The notes: generated from the letters alone by a model not told the origin. A stretch of DNA of 64,000 nt from Cyanobacteria bacterium SIG26 (GCA_015152555.1 SUTS01000004.1:1-64000), one strand, 5' to 3'. Positions 25,434 through 36,972 are shown, counted from the stretch's first letter. Program-made: numbers and translations.

Positions 25434-26096
25434 CTATTTAAGTCCTGATGCTGTTTTAGCAAGTGAGGTTGCAGCATTAACATAGGTATTCAACCAAGCT
25501 CGTTGGTTTTCGTTTTGTGCTGTAAATGATTGATTACTGTACTTATTACCGGATTCTGCGTTTGATTGCGCAAAAGTTAGGTAATTTAGAATATTGCTAT
25601 TCATTGATGTATTCAAATCATTCAATAGCGAGATGTAATTTAATCTGTTTGCAAGTTCTGTTGAATATAATTCGTCACGTTTTGCAACAAGATTATCGCT
25701 TAATTCTGCAATAGCATCAGCTTTTTTGTCAGTGATGGCATCAAGCTTGTCCATGAATACAGAATTGTCAAGATTGCCAAATCTTGAGGCAATGTTATTT
25801 CTAAGTTCTGTTTCCATTGGTGTGTAAATATTTTCGATTTCTTCTATACCTGTATTTCTATAGTTATCCAGTTCTTCTTGCCAAGATTTTTGGGTCTCGT
25901 CAGAAATTTTAAATAAATTAGCCAATGAGGTTGATAAATTTTGTTGAACGCCATCATAAATACTTTTTTCAGTATCCGTCATGTTGTAGGAACTACTGAT
26001 GTTGTTTTTGTCTTTTTTTGTAGTTGAAGCAACTGTATTACCATTAATTTCAACAGATCCTGTTGAATATTTTGGGTATTTTGAAGTTTTTCCCAT
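25434..26096 (-). CDS. Helical hypothetical protein (220 residues)
   Basis: Unrecognised. After ~45 Ser/Thr/Lys-rich residues it is predicted all-helical (MTDTEKSIYDGVQQNLSTSL; GIEEIENIYTPMETELRN; ADAIAELSDNLVAKRDELYS; NRLNYISLLNDLNTSMNSNI). The end is Ala/Ser-rich. No signal peptide. AAAGGAT precedes the ATG, but a hairpin ATCCTT-N7-AAGGAT would occlude it. The build, an alpha-helical bundle with Asn/Ser-rich ends, is reminiscent of phage structural proteins, but there are no phage neighbours. Confidence 0.75.
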   Translation of the reverse strand: MGKTSKYPKYSTGSVEINGNTVASTTKKDKNNISSSYNMTDTEKSIYDGVQQNLSTSLANLFKISDETQKSWQEELDNYRNTGIEEIENIYTPMETELRNNIASRFGNLDNSVFMDKLDAITDKKADAIAELSDNLVAKRDELYSTELANRLNYISLLNDLNTSMNSNILNYLTFAQSNAESGNKYSNQSFTAQNENQRAWLNTYVNAATSLAKTASGLK

Positions 26097-26104
26097 AAGA
26101 ATAT

Positions 26105-26123
26105 ATCCTTTCTATTGAAGGAT
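26105..26123 (-). promoter_or_regulatory. Hairpin that could hide the ribosome site of the 220-residue gene
   Basis: ATCCTT and AAGGAT pair over a seven-base loop; the AAGGAT arm is the Shine-Dalgarno. Confidence 0.35.
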
Positions 26124-26243
26124 AGTATTTGATTTTGGTCTAAAAAGCTAATGAAACACTGTTATTATAACATTTTTTTTTAGTATTGTAAAGTTAAAAT
26201 CTTAATATTTGAAAAATTTTTATACTCGTATAATAATATTTCT

Positions 26244-29078
26244 ATGGCAGATGTAATAAAAATTGTTGGGGCAAAAGAACATAATTTAAAAAATGTGTCA
26301 TTAGAGATCCCAAAAAATGAATTGGTTGTTTTTACCGGAGTTTCCGGTTCTGGGAAAAGTTCGTTAGCTTTTGATACTATTTTTGCAGAAGGACAAAGAC
26401 GTTATGTAGAAAGTCTTTCAACTTATGCAAGACAGTTTTTGGGTCAATTGGATAAGCCTGATGTTGAATATATTGATGGCTTGTCACCTGCAATTTCTAT
26501 TGACCAAAAATCAAAAAGTAATAATCCTCGTTCGACGGTAGGAACTATTACAGAAATATATGATTATTTGCGTTTGTTATACGCAAGAGTCGGAACACCG
26601 TATTGCCCTGTTTGCGGGAAAAAGATAAAGCCACAAACTCTTGATGAAATTGTAAATAAAATATTACTATTAGGAGAAGGTGTAAAAATTCAAATTTTGG
26701 CTCCTATTGTTCGTGGTAAAAAAGGTGAATATAATTCATTATTTGAAGAATTGAGGCAAGAGGGGTTTGTCAGAGTTAAGGTTGACGGAAATGTTTACAA
26801 TCTGGATGAAGATGAAATTAATCTTGCAAAAACAAAAAAACATGATATTAGTGTTGTCGTTGATAGAGTTGTTGTAAAAGATTCGGCTCAATCAAGAATT
26901 GCTGATAGTGTTCAAATCGCGTTAAAAAAAGCTGATGGAGTTGTAAATATAGATATTGTCGGGGATAAAGAAATTGTATTTAGTGAAAAATTGGCTTGTC
27001 CTGATTGTAATTTGAGTTTTGAAGAATTAACACCACGCATATTTTCATTTAATGCTCCTTATGGTGCGTGTGAAAGATGTTCCGGTTTGGGGGCAGATTT
27101 TGTTGTTGATGCGGATTTGGTTGTGCCTGATAAGACTAAATCGATAAATCAAGGTGCGATATATGCCTGGGCGACGCGTAGTGCAACAAGCTATTATAAT
27201 GATTTATTGCTTTCTGTTTGTACGGCTTTAGAAATAGATATGGATAAGCCTTTTGGTGAATTACCGGAAGAACACCAAAAATCTATATTATATGGGACAA
27301 AAGAGTCTATAAAAATCAGAGTTAAGCAATTCGGTACAAGTCGTTATCAGGTTCAAAAAATTCCGTTTGTTGGGGTAATTCCGTTTTTAGAAAAACGATA
27401 TAATGACGCAAATGGTGATTATTGGCGCGAAGAAATTGAAAAATTTATGAATCCAAAACCTTGTCCGTTCTGTAAAGGTGCCAGATTAAAGCCGTTTCCG
27501 TTGGCTGTTAAAATTAGAGATAAAAATATTTATGAATTTACAAAAATGTCTGTAACAGATGAGTTACAGTTTATAACTGATTTATATTTAGAGTTGGATG
27601 AATATAGTTTAAAAATTGCAAAACAAATTTTAGATGAAATTCGCGCAAGATTAAAGTTTTTGGTAGATGTTGGGTTGCATTATTTAGATTTGGCCCGTAT
27701 GGCAGGAACTTTATCAGGTGGAGAATCTCAAAGAATACGTTTGGCTTCACAAATCGGTAGTGGTTTGAGTGGGGTTTTATACGTGCTGGATGAGCCGTCT
27801 ATAGGGTTACATCAACGAGATAATGATATGTTAATAAAAACATTATTTAAGTTGCGAAATTTAGGTAATACTTTGATTGTTGTTGAACACGATGAGGAAA
27901 CTATTCGGAGCGCTGATTATATAGTTGATATCGGTCCAAAGGCAGGTGAGGCTGGTGGTGAAATCATAGCTTTTGGTTCTGTTGAGGATGTAATTGCTTC
28001 TAAAAATTCAATTACGGGTAAATATTTAAGCGGTGAAAAGTATATCCCATTGCCGGATAAAATTAGGGAAGGTAACGGGAATTTCTTGCAGATAAAAAAT
28101 GCTTATTTAAACAATTTAAAAAATATCAATTTGGAAATTCCTTTGGGTAAAATTGTCGTATTGACTGGGGTTTCCGGTTCGGGTAAGTCAACATTGATGC
28201 AAGAGTTATTGTATGAGTATGCTGCTCACAAGTTGAGAAAAAATAAACCAAAACCTCAAGGGGTAGATGAAATTTTAGGGTTTGAAAATATTGATAAAGT
28301 AATTGATATTGATCAATCTCCAATTGGCAGGACTCCGCGTTCTAATCCTGCGACATATACTGATGTATTTACGCCGATACGTGAGCTTTATGCAAAGACT
28401 AATGAATCAAAATTGCGAGGTTATAAAGCAGGTCGTTTTAGTTTTAATGTTAAAGGCGGAAGATGTGATGCTTGTAAAGGTGATGGGCTTGTAAAAATTG
28501 AAATGAATTTCCTATCAGATGTATATGTCAAATGTGACGTATGCAAAGGTAAACGATATAACCGTGAAACTCTTGAGGTTAAATATAAGGGTAAAACGAT
28601 TGCAGATGTTTTAGATATGAGTGTAAAGGAAGCCTTGGAATTTTTCGATAGTATTCCAATAATTAAAAATAAATTACAGACACTTAATGATGTTGGGCTT
28701 GATTATATGAAGTTAGGGCAAAGTGCGACGACTTTATCAGGAGGTGAAGCTCAAAGGATTAAATTGGCATCTGAATTAAATAAACGCTCTACCGGAAAAA
28801 CATTGTACTTGCTAGATGAGCCATCAGTTGGGTTACATTGGGCTGACTTAGAAAAATTAGCTAAGATTTTACAGGCTCTTGCAGATCAAGGTAATACAAT
28901 TTTAATGATTGAACATAATTTAGATTTAATTAAAATTGCGGATCATATTATTGATTTAGGGCCGGAAGGCGGTGTCGATGGTGGACAGGTAATTGCTCAA
29001 GGTTCACCATTTGAAATTATCAATTGTAAAGAATCTTATACCGGTCGATATTTGAAAAAATATCTTATAAAAGATTGA
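26244..29078 (+). CDS. uvrA: Excinuclease ABC subunit A
   Basis: 944 residues, full length. Two ABC ATPase halves, each with GVSGSGKS (residues ~33 and ~640) and LSGGE signature, the insertion zinc finger (CPDCNLSF...CERCSG) and the C-terminal zinc finger (CDACKG...CDVCKG). UvrA finds bulky DNA lesions with UvrB in nucleotide excision repair. No Shine-Dalgarno precedes the ATG; TATAAT ends nine bases upstream, so the mRNA is nearly leaderless. No LexA box was recognised. uvrB is not in the window. Confidence 0.98.
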   Translation: MADVIKIVGAKEHNLKNVSLEIPKNELVVFTGVSGSGKSSLAFDTIFAEGQRRYVESLSTYARQFLGQLDKPDVEYIDGLSPAISIDQKSKSNNPRSTVGTITEIYDYLRLLYARVGTPYCPVCGKKIKPQTLDEIVNKILLLGEGVKIQILAPIVRGKKGEYNSLFEELRQEGFVRVKVDGNVYNLDEDEINLAKTKKHDISVVVDRVVVKDSAQSRIADSVQIALKKADGVVNIDIVGDKEIVFSEKLACPDCNLSFEELTPRIFSFNAPYGACERCSGLGADFVVDADLVVPDKTKSINQGAIYAWATRSATSYYNDLLLSVCTALEIDMDKPFGELPEEHQKSILYGTKESIKIRVKQFGTSRYQVQKIPFVGVIPFLEKRYNDANGDYWREEIEKFMNPKPCPFCKGARLKPFPLAVKIRDKNIYEFTKMSVTDELQFITDLYLELDEYSLKIAKQILDEIRARLKFLVDVGLHYLDLARMAGTLSGGESQRIRLASQIGSGLSGVLYVLDEPSIGLHQRDNDMLIKTLFKLRNLGNTLIVVEHDEETIRSADYIVDIGPKAGEAGGEIIAFGSVEDVIASKNSITGKYLSGEKYIPLPDKIREGNGNFLQIKNAYLNNLKNINLEIPLGKIVVLTGVSGSGKSTLMQELLYEYAAHKLRKNKPKPQGVDEILGFENIDKVIDIDQSPIGRTPRSNPATYTDVFTPIRELYAKTNESKLRGYKAGRFSFNVKGGRCDACKGDGLVKIEMNFLSDVYVKCDVCKGKRYNRETLEVKYKGKTIADVLDMSVKEALEFFDSIPIIKNKLQTLNDVGLDYMKLGQSATTLSGGEAQRIKLASELNKRSTGKTLYLLDEPSVGLHWADLEKLAKILQALADQGNTILMIEHNLDLIKIADHIIDLGPEGGVDGGQVIAQGSPFEIINCKESYTGRYLKKYLIKD

Positions 29079-29142
29079 TTTTATTGAATATTTGATATTT
29101 TTTTTAAAATTTGTTATTATAATTTTGACAAAGGTATTTATT

Positions 29143-29781
29143 ATGAGGCAAAAATTTTTATTTTTCGGTTTAATATTAGCAGTTTGTTGTACACCTGTGT
29201 GTGCTCAGACGGTTGGAGTAAGTTCGTTGAATGATTTTTCAACAGAAACTCCTCCAAAAACAATTTCCGTCAAGTTAATGGAACCTTTAGAAATATCTGA
29301 AACAAAATCGTTGCAGACCGGAATTATTCTAAAAGGCGATTTGGTGGATGTTGTTAGTCCGAAAAGACTAAAAAAAGATGCTGATTTTTCTTTTCAACCG
29401 ACAAGTTATGTTGATGAAAACGGAAAAATTCAAGACTTGAAATTGAACATTAAAGCTTCGTATACAGTTCCTATGGATAAGGGCGATATGGCTAAAAAGG
29501 CCGCATTAAGTGTAGGAAACCATTTTGTTTCCGGCTTAAAAATGGGTTATGCTGCAGTTGAAGGTGCAGTAAAAAATGAAAATGAAAATCGTTTCAAGTC
29601 ATCTGTAAATTCGGTTTATGAAGCTTCACCGCTTTCATTAGCTAAAAAAGGTGAAGATTTATATATAAAAAAAAATCAAGTGTTTTTTTTAAAATTCCCG
29701 AGTGGTAAAAAAATAGAAAAAACATCTGAAAGTGAAGCAAAACAAGGACAAAATTATTCATATACTATAGAAAAGGAGTAA
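29143..29781 (+). CDS. Secreted hypothetical protein, paralogue of the next gene
   Basis: From the ATG at 29143 (AAAGG upstream; upstream in-frame ATG lacks a ribosome site) it is 212 residues with a Sec signal peptide (MRQKFLFFGLILAVCCTPVC, cut near CA-QT). The mature protein has a VSSLNDFSTETPPKTISVKL strand region and SFQPTSYVDENGK, both matching the downstream gene (VTALHDFNITNPPEIVHVQM; AFLPVSYVNYHEE). It also has a central insert (~110-165) lacking in the paralogue. No known domain. Six bases separate the two genes. Confidence 0.82.
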   Translation: MRQKFLFFGLILAVCCTPVCAQTVGVSSLNDFSTETPPKTISVKLMEPLEISETKSLQTGIILKGDLVDVVSPKRLKKDADFSFQPTSYVDENGKIQDLKLNIKASYTVPMDKGDMAKKAALSVGNHFVSGLKMGYAAVEGAVKNENENRFKSSVNSVYEASPLSLAKKGEDLYIKKNQVFFLKFPSGKKIEKTSESEAKQGQNYSYTIEKE

Positions 29782-29787
29782 GATAAT

Positions 29788-30204
29788 ATGAAAAAAATGA
29801 TTATGGCGTTTTCAGCGTTAATTTTATCAGTAGCTTTGATGCAAGGTGTTGAAGCTAAAACTGTTCAGGTTACAGCATTACATGATTTTAACATTACAAA
29901 TCCGCCTGAAATTGTACATGTTCAAATGAATGCTAATACAAGATTGGATTATGATTTGATGTTATTTCAAGGTTTCCAAGTAACAGGTAAAATTATTCCT
30001 CAACAAAACGGAAGTTTTGCATTTTTGCCGGTAAGTTATGTGAATTATCATGAAGAAAGATTGCCTATGAAAAAAGAATATCCGGCATTATATAAAGGCG
30101 AATCTGCTGTTATTAGACAAAATCAACCGTTTATGTTGGTTTTCCCTGATAATGAGCCTGATACATTTCAATATTATGTTCCAAGCTCAAGCGATATGAA
30201 CTAG
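29788..30204 (+). CDS. Secreted hypothetical protein, shorter paralogue
   Basis: 138 residues with signal peptide (MKKMIMAFSALILSVALMQG, cut after VEA). The mature ~115 residues match the upstream protein in order: VQVTALHDF, NPPEIVHVQM, LFQGFQVTGKI, SFAFLPVSY, IRQNQPFMLVFP (upstream: IKKNQVFFLKFP). Tandem duplication with divergence is the simplest reading. A periplasmic beta-rich fold is likely; function unknown. Shine-Dalgarno AAGGAG overlaps the upstream stop. Confidence 0.85.
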   Translation: MKKMIMAFSALILSVALMQGVEAKTVQVTALHDFNITNPPEIVHVQMNANTRLDYDLMLFQGFQVTGKIIPQQNGSFAFLPVSYVNYHEERLPMKKEYPALYKGESAVIRQNQPFMLVFPDNEPDTFQYYVPSSSDMN

Positions 30205-30223
30205 TATTAAAATAAATTATTCA

Positions 30224-30262
30224 AGTAAAAGGCTTCTCTATTGAGAGGTCTTTTACTTTTTT
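30224..30262 (+). terminator. Intrinsic terminator after the secreted paralogues
   Basis: AGTAAAAG-GC-TTCTC and GAGAGGTCTTTTACT form an imperfect stem over a short loop, followed by T7. Confidence 0.75.
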
Positions 30263-30332
30263 TATAGGATATCAGGATTGTATTTTTAATGTATTATAAT
30301 TTTGTTAATAGTAAAAAAGAAGGTTAATTAAT

Positions 30333-31376
30333 ATGTTGGAATATTTTTTGGGATCTTATTTAGTAACAATAATTGGTGTCATCGGAGCGTATTTCTGGGG
30401 TGAACATGTACATCCCGGGGCAGGATTTGCGAGTGTATTTATTGTTTTAGTATTGGCAGTATTAGAAACAAGTTTATCTTTTGATAATGCTGTTGTTAAT
30501 GCTATGAAGTTAGAAAAAATGTCAGATGTATGGAGACATAGATTTTTAACTTGGGGTATTGCAATTGCTGTATTTGGTATGAGATTTGTATTCCCCGTTT
30601 TGGTTGTTGCTATTTTCGCGAAGTTAGATATGTTAACTGTTGCAAAAATTGCATTAACTGATTCTGATAAATATGCCGGCTATTTACATGCAACTCATGC
30701 TCCTATTGTTACATTTGGTGGTATGTTTTTAATAATGTTGTTTTTAAATTACTTTTTCAATCACGAAAAAGAAATTCATTGGTTAAAACCTATAGAAGAA
30801 AAACTTGCTACCTTGGACCATTTTAAAGGTATAGAGGTTGTAATTTCTTTGTTAAGTTTAATCTGGGTTCACTCATATATTCCGCAAGATGAAAGATTAT
30901 CAGTTCTATTAGCAGGTTTAGCGGGTATTATTACGTATTTGGTAATTGATGGTGTCGCAAATTTCTTGGAAAAACAAGAAGAATTACGTCAGGCAAAATG
31001 TGTGGGTGAGTCTGTTAAGTGTGCCGGGTTGATTAGTTTTATTTATCTTGAATTAATTGATGCATCATTTTCTTTAGATGGTGTATTAGGAGCGTTTGCT
31101 TTGAGTAAAGATGTTTTAATTATTACAATTGGGCTTGCAATAGGCGCAATGTTTGTAAGATCATTGACTATAATGCTTGTTGAGAAAAAAACTTTAGCAA
31201 AATTTTTGTATTTAGAACACGGAGCTCATTGGGCAATTGGTGCATTGGCTATCATAATGTTGATATCCACAGTAAAAGAAGTGCCTGAAGTGATTACCGG
31301 CTTGATAGGGTTGTTCTTCATCGTAACAGCGTTATTTTCGTCTATCATTCATAATAAAAAACAACTTTCTGAATAG
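30333..31376 (+). CDS. TerC-like / DUF475 integral membrane protein
   Basis: 347 residues with about eight or nine membrane segments. LETSLSFDNAVVNAMKLEKM (residues ~48-67) and ELIDASFSLDGVLGAFAL (~238-255) are the paired acidic motifs of DUF475/TerC proteins, thought to handle metal ions (Mn efflux in several TerC members). AAGAAGG precedes the ATG. It stands alone between two terminators. Confidence 0.88.
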   Translation: MLEYFLGSYLVTIIGVIGAYFWGEHVHPGAGFASVFIVLVLAVLETSLSFDNAVVNAMKLEKMSDVWRHRFLTWGIAIAVFGMRFVFPVLVVAIFAKLDMLTVAKIALTDSDKYAGYLHATHAPIVTFGGMFLIMLFLNYFFNHEKEIHWLKPIEEKLATLDHFKGIEVVISLLSLIWVHSYIPQDERLSVLLAGLAGIITYLVIDGVANFLEKQEELRQAKCVGESVKCAGLISFIYLELIDASFSLDGVLGAFALSKDVLIITIGLAIGAMFVRSLTIMLVEKKTLAKFLYLEHGAHWAIGALAIIMLISTVKEVPEVITGLIGLFFIVTALFSSIIHNKKQLSE

Positions 31377-31381
31377 TTATG

Positions 31382-31411
31382 AAAAAGGAGGCTTGATTGC
31401 CTCCTTTTTAT
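31382..31411. terminator. Bidirectional terminator between the TerC-like gene and ahcY
   Basis: AAAAAGGAGGC pairs with GCCTCCTTTTT over TTGATT, with A and T runs usable from both sides. Confidence 0.92.
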
Positions 31412-31417
31412 TATTGT

Positions 31418-32749
<1,332 letters not shown>

Positions 32750-32859
32750 TTAATTAAACCCAACAAAAAATAATATTTGTAAAATTTTCTTAATAATGTC
32801 CAATCAGCTAACAAAAATTTTTCTTTATGGTTGTTATAATTGACATTAAGGAGTGTTTT

Positions 32860-35800
32860 GTGAAAGTATATTTTGATTTAAACAGGGAAAAAGCAAAAGT
32901 TAAGAGTGTACCGTCATTTCAGGGTTTTAAGTTTGACAAATCAGATATGGGTGCCAGAGAGTTTGTGGTTAATTGTCCTTATGATTCTGATAAGCATGAT
33001 TGTTATCTAGAAGTTTATAAGTTGCGTAAGGATGCTTATGGAAATTATATTTCAGCAGGACGTGCACAAACTAAGGATGGGCACGATGCTTATAAATTAA
33101 GTTCTGAGGAAAATCGAATTGATTTATCAAGAACCTTTGGTATAAGTGATAATGTGCCATTTGCTTTTCATTATGTGTTAAAGGACAAAGGTACGGATAA
33201 TTTTTCGAGAGTTTATGTAGACTGTGGCGATATGATTGATGAGCGAAAAACTTATTGTGATAATTATCATTTGTTTAATATTGTTATGCCAAATCGTTCA
33301 AATGTAAGCCGTGGTGGTTCAATGAAATTAGTGATTATTGATTCGCAAAATGTTGGCAAAGTTTATAATGATCAGAATATAATTATTGATGACCCTAATT
33401 TAAAACAACGTGGTATAAATACTGTAAAAACCTTAAATAATAAATTTGGCGGTACATTAGCCGGTATGGAATGTGCAATTGATAAAGGCGAATATGATGC
33501 TTATGATAAAATAATTTCGCTTCCTTTGTTTACTGATGATGATTTTTCTGCCGCAGGTTATTGGAACTCTAATTGTTATCAAATGATAAACTCTTTGGGT
33601 AATATAAATAATTATGCGTCATTTCAGCGTAAAATGTTTTCACACGGTTTGAATTTTGTTTCTGATGGTGCCTTTGTAAATGAAGGTTTACAAGGGGTAC
33701 ATTTCAAACATTTAATAAAGTGGGGAGAGGATTCTCCTTATAAACATTGGTTTAAAGCTTCAAGCTTAGCTGATGGTCCTTTATCTTTGGGTATTTTTGT
33801 AAAAAATAAAGATTTTATTTCGCATAAGGTAGTTAACCATCCTAGAATATATACCCAAGATCTTTCCGGTAGAATTTCATCACGCTCAAATCCTGAGTAT
33901 GACTCTAAAAAGCCAACATATATTCAATATTTTGATAAAAGATTAGCTTCAGAAAAAGAAATAAAAGATGCTAAAAATCTAATAGTTGATTATGAAAAAT
34001 CTAATTTGGATAATCCTTATGCTTTACATACTCATAACGATTCAGTGCATTTATATTCTATTGATATTAATCCGGAGATTTATGATAAAAACATCAAATT
34101 GATAGATCAGTACAACAGAAAGCACAAAAAAGATAATAACATCCTCTTAGATGGTCCTGCTGCGGCGCGTTTGGTTTCAAAATCAATACATCATGTCACA
34201 GATGGTAAATTTGAAAGTGGTTTTGAAAATTGGGATGCAAATCCTGATATTGCCAAATTGAATTTTTCTTTCTCAAATGTAGATGCAAAAACGTTGTTGA
34301 ACATACCTGAGAAATATAGAGCTCGTGAAGCCGGAAATATTAAACGCGGCAATTATCAAGTACAAGACTATACTGTTGAAGCAGGTAAATACTGGACTCG
34401 CAAAACAAATGATATTCACAGATTATATGTGGCACAAATGTTAAGAGGTAATTATTCAGGTAATCCATCATTGGCTTATGATGATGTAATTTCTTATGCT
34501 GATAATAAACATCTGCCTTTGGCTGTAAAAACTAAGGTTTCAAAAGCTGAAGTTGAAAATGTTGTTGACGGTTTTTATTTATCTTCACGTAAATTATCTA
34601 ATGAAGATAAAAAATCACAAATTTTAGAAAGTTTAATGAGTTTACCATTAGATTCGATTGAGTTTGCAGATAATGTGGTTGCTGTTCTTGGCTCTCCATT
34701 GATTAGTAAACGAGCTTCAGTTGCAGAGGATGTCGGAGTCTCTCGTTATGAATTATTTAAAGCGGGGGATAAGAATTTACCTTCAGAATATGCAAAAACT
34801 TATAACGCGATGAATGATATTTATACAAATGAAATGTCTGATTTTGCGATGAAGGCATTAGAGCAAGTTGATAAGTTACTGCCTGAGAGTAAAAAATTAT
34901 TCCAAGACGGAGAGGTTACAGAATTCGGTAAGTATGCAATTCAACTGGTCGGACCGGAAATTGCAAAATTTGCTATTGTAAAATCATTACGACCAAAAAC
35001 TTTGGTTGCTATATCTCATGCTAATGGTGAATTGTCTTATAATTATAAGGAATTGAAAAACACTCATTTACAAACCCTTGGAATTTCAAATGCAACCTCC
35101 CCAAATGATGAGGCAACAAAGCTATTGAATAAGATAGCTAAAGGTATTCCAAATATTGACACCTCAGAAAAAAGTGTGATTGTAGAAAGTTTATACAGAA
35201 CTCTGAAAGATACTTCTTTAGAGAGTTTTAAATTGGCAGATTTGATTATTGATAAAACACAATCAGGATTAGATTGGCGTATTGATGCAACCAAAGATAT
35301 TGCAGATATTGAAGCGTTAAGAAACGGTGATACTTCTTTTGAATATACTTGGGATTATATAATTGATTTTTGGAAAAAATTTACCCAAGGTGTATTATCG
35401 CAAAATCCTAATTCTTATATCGTGGCAGAAGTTACGGATGAAAAAGATTTGTATAATATTGGACAAGGGTGGTTGTCTAAAAAATATGCTTTCCCTAGAG
35501 ATATTATAACTAAGTTTTTGCGCGAAACCGGTATAACTTCTATTGCTAATTATTCATATTTCTTTTCAACTGTCTCAAATTTATTTACAAGAAGTTTTGA
35601 AACAGGGGATGTTGCCGGTAAAGATTATGATTATGTTGAAAAATTGTTACATCAGCAAATGATTGGTAAAAAGAATGAAGCTGATAGTATTCCATTTGTT
35701 CGTTCCGGCATGTTGGATTCATTGATTTATTCTTATACGTTTGTGGGCAATCATGACAAGCCAAGAGCTTTACATTGCTGCGCATTAGATATGGGAATGT

Positions 35801-36972
35801 TTTATGCTGATTTACAAAACCCAGATAATTTCCAGTATAGAGAACGTGCATTTAGGTATGTTAATGATAGATTTTTTGGAGATATCTCTGCTAATGATAT
35901 TAATTCTTTTGATTATTCTCATGTATCTCCAAAAGCAGTTGCGATGGCTGATACAGTAAGAGCAGCATGTATTAATCAGTTGAATTCAATCGGGAGCGAG
36001 TTAACTCAGCAACAGTATGATCAGGCTTTTATTGCTATTAGTAAATCTGTTTGTGATTTGGTTAACGGAAGATATATGGGAAGAAGATTTGACCCTGAAG
36101 CTTTTGGATCAAAACCAATTGATGTTGCAATTTCCACTGTTATGAAATTGGCAAAAGATAAATATGGTTTGCCAATGGATGAAAAAAAGGCCGCAAATTT
36201 TGAAAATGAATCATTTAAACGAGTAATGATACCGGCAATTAATAAATTAAAAGCTATGATGAAATTCTTGGTTGCATTGCCTGGATTACCTACATTGTAT
36301 GATGGTGATGATGTTGGTTCAACCGGTTGGGATTCAAAAACTAAAAATATGACCCTACAAGGGCGTCAAAGAGTTCATGATGAGTGGCTAGAAATTGATG
36401 GCGAAAAATATAAAAGTTTTATATTAGAAAATAAAAAAGATTTTGACAAAATAATGTCGCTTCGTAAAAATCCAAATTGTGGAGCTTTGAATAATGGCGC
36501 AATATATCCGTTAGTATTGCAGACTGCCCATGGTGATCGTAATGTTCCTGCTGTATTTAGGCATAATACAGATGGAAAAATGGCTGTATCTTTGTTTAAT
36601 ACAAACTCATTAAAACTAGATTATGACAAGGAATATTACCCATATACTTTAACTATAAATAGAATTTATTTAAATGAAATGGATGAATTAATGGGCATTC
36701 CTGGGTTAAAAGAAAATTTATGTTTTAGAAATGCAAATGATGAAAATGATGTTTATAAAACTAAAATTGATGAAAAGGGTCAATATTATATCCAGAGAAT
36801 GAATGGTAATACTCCGATAGCGACTGAAATTAAAGATTCAACGCTTGTGTTGTATCATGTTCCGGAAGATGCTGATAATAACAAAGTTGCAGCAGTGCTT
36901 TCGGCAGCTCAAGCGATGAAAGCTTATCAATTAAAATCAGAAAAAGAGTTAAGACAAATTGCAATTAAATAA
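32860..36972 (+). CDS. Giant GH13-like (alpha-amylase family) protein
   Basis: 1370 residues from the GTG at 32860 (AAGGAG six bases upstream). GH13 active-site regions are visible: region I HGLNFVSDGAFVNEG (D269), region II GLDWRIDATKDI (nucleophile D809), region III SYIVAEVTD (acid E857), region IV FVGNHDKPR (D966), then LPGLPTLYDGDD. The triad is intact. Regions I and II are ~540 residues apart instead of ~100, so a very large insertion splits the barrel. The N-terminus carries VPSFQGF, and there is no Sec signal. It probably acts on alpha-glucans; specificity is unknown. C-terminal ~130 residues look beta-rich. Confidence 0.82.
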   Translation: MKVYFDLNREKAKVKSVPSFQGFKFDKSDMGAREFVVNCPYDSDKHDCYLEVYKLRKDAYGNYISAGRAQTKDGHDAYKLSSEENRIDLSRTFGISDNVPFAFHYVLKDKGTDNFSRVYVDCGDMIDERKTYCDNYHLFNIVMPNRSNVSRGGSMKLVIIDSQNVGKVYNDQNIIIDDPNLKQRGINTVKTLNNKFGGTLAGMECAIDKGEYDAYDKIISLPLFTDDDFSAAGYWNSNCYQMINSLGNINNYASFQRKMFSHGLNFVSDGAFVNEGLQGVHFKHLIKWGEDSPYKHWFKASSLADGPLSLGIFVKNKDFISHKVVNHPRIYTQDLSGRISSRSNPEYDSKKPTYIQYFDKRLASEKEIKDAKNLIVDYEKSNLDNPYALHTHNDSVHLYSIDINPEIYDKNIKLIDQYNRKHKKDNNILLDGPAAARLVSKSIHHVTDGKFESGFENWDANPDIAKLNFSFSNVDAKTLLNIPEKYRAREAGNIKRGNYQVQDYTVEAGKYWTRKTNDIHRLYVAQMLRGNYSGNPSLAYDDVISYADNKHLPLAVKTKVSKAEVENVVDGFYLSSRKLSNEDKKSQILESLMSLPLDSIEFADNVVAVLGSPLISKRASVAEDVGVSRYELFKAGDKNLPSEYAKTYNAMNDIYTNEMSDFAMKALEQVDKLLPESKKLFQDGEVTEFGKYAIQLVGPEIAKFAIVKSLRPKTLVAISHANGELSYNYKELKNTHLQTLGISNATSPNDEATKLLNKIAKGIPNIDTSEKSVIVESLYRTLKDTSLESFKLADLIIDKTQSGLDWRIDATKDIADIEALRNGDTSFEYTWDYIIDFWKKFTQGVLSQNPNSYIVAEVTDEKDLYNIGQGWLSKKYAFPRDIITKFLRETGITSIANYSYFFSTVSNLFTRSFETGDVAGKDYDYVEKLLHQQMIGKKNEADSIPFVRSGMLDSLIYSYTFVGNHDKPRALHCCALDMGMFYADLQNPDNFQYRERAFRYVNDRFFGDISANDINSFDYSHVSPKAVAMADTVRAACINQLNSIGSELTQQQYDQAFIAISKSVCDLVNGRYMGRRFDPEAFGSKPIDVAISTVMKLAKDKYGLPMDEKKAANFENESFKRVMIPAINKLKAMMKFLVALPGLPTLYDGDDVGSTGWDSKTKNMTLQGRQRVHDEWLEIDGEKYKSFILENKKDFDKIMSLRKNPNCGALNNGAIYPLVLQTAHGDRNVPAVFRHNTDGKMAVSLFNTNSLKLDYDKEYYPYTLTINRIYLNEMDELMGIPGLKENLCFRNANDENDVYKTKIDEKGQYYIQRMNGNTPIATEIKDSTLVLYHVPEDADNNKVAAVLSAAQAMKAYQLKSEKELRQIAIK

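Noticed and set aside
25434-26096. Prophage remnant
   Set aside because: Helical, Asn/Ser-rich composition alone is not evidence; no phage genes are adjacent.
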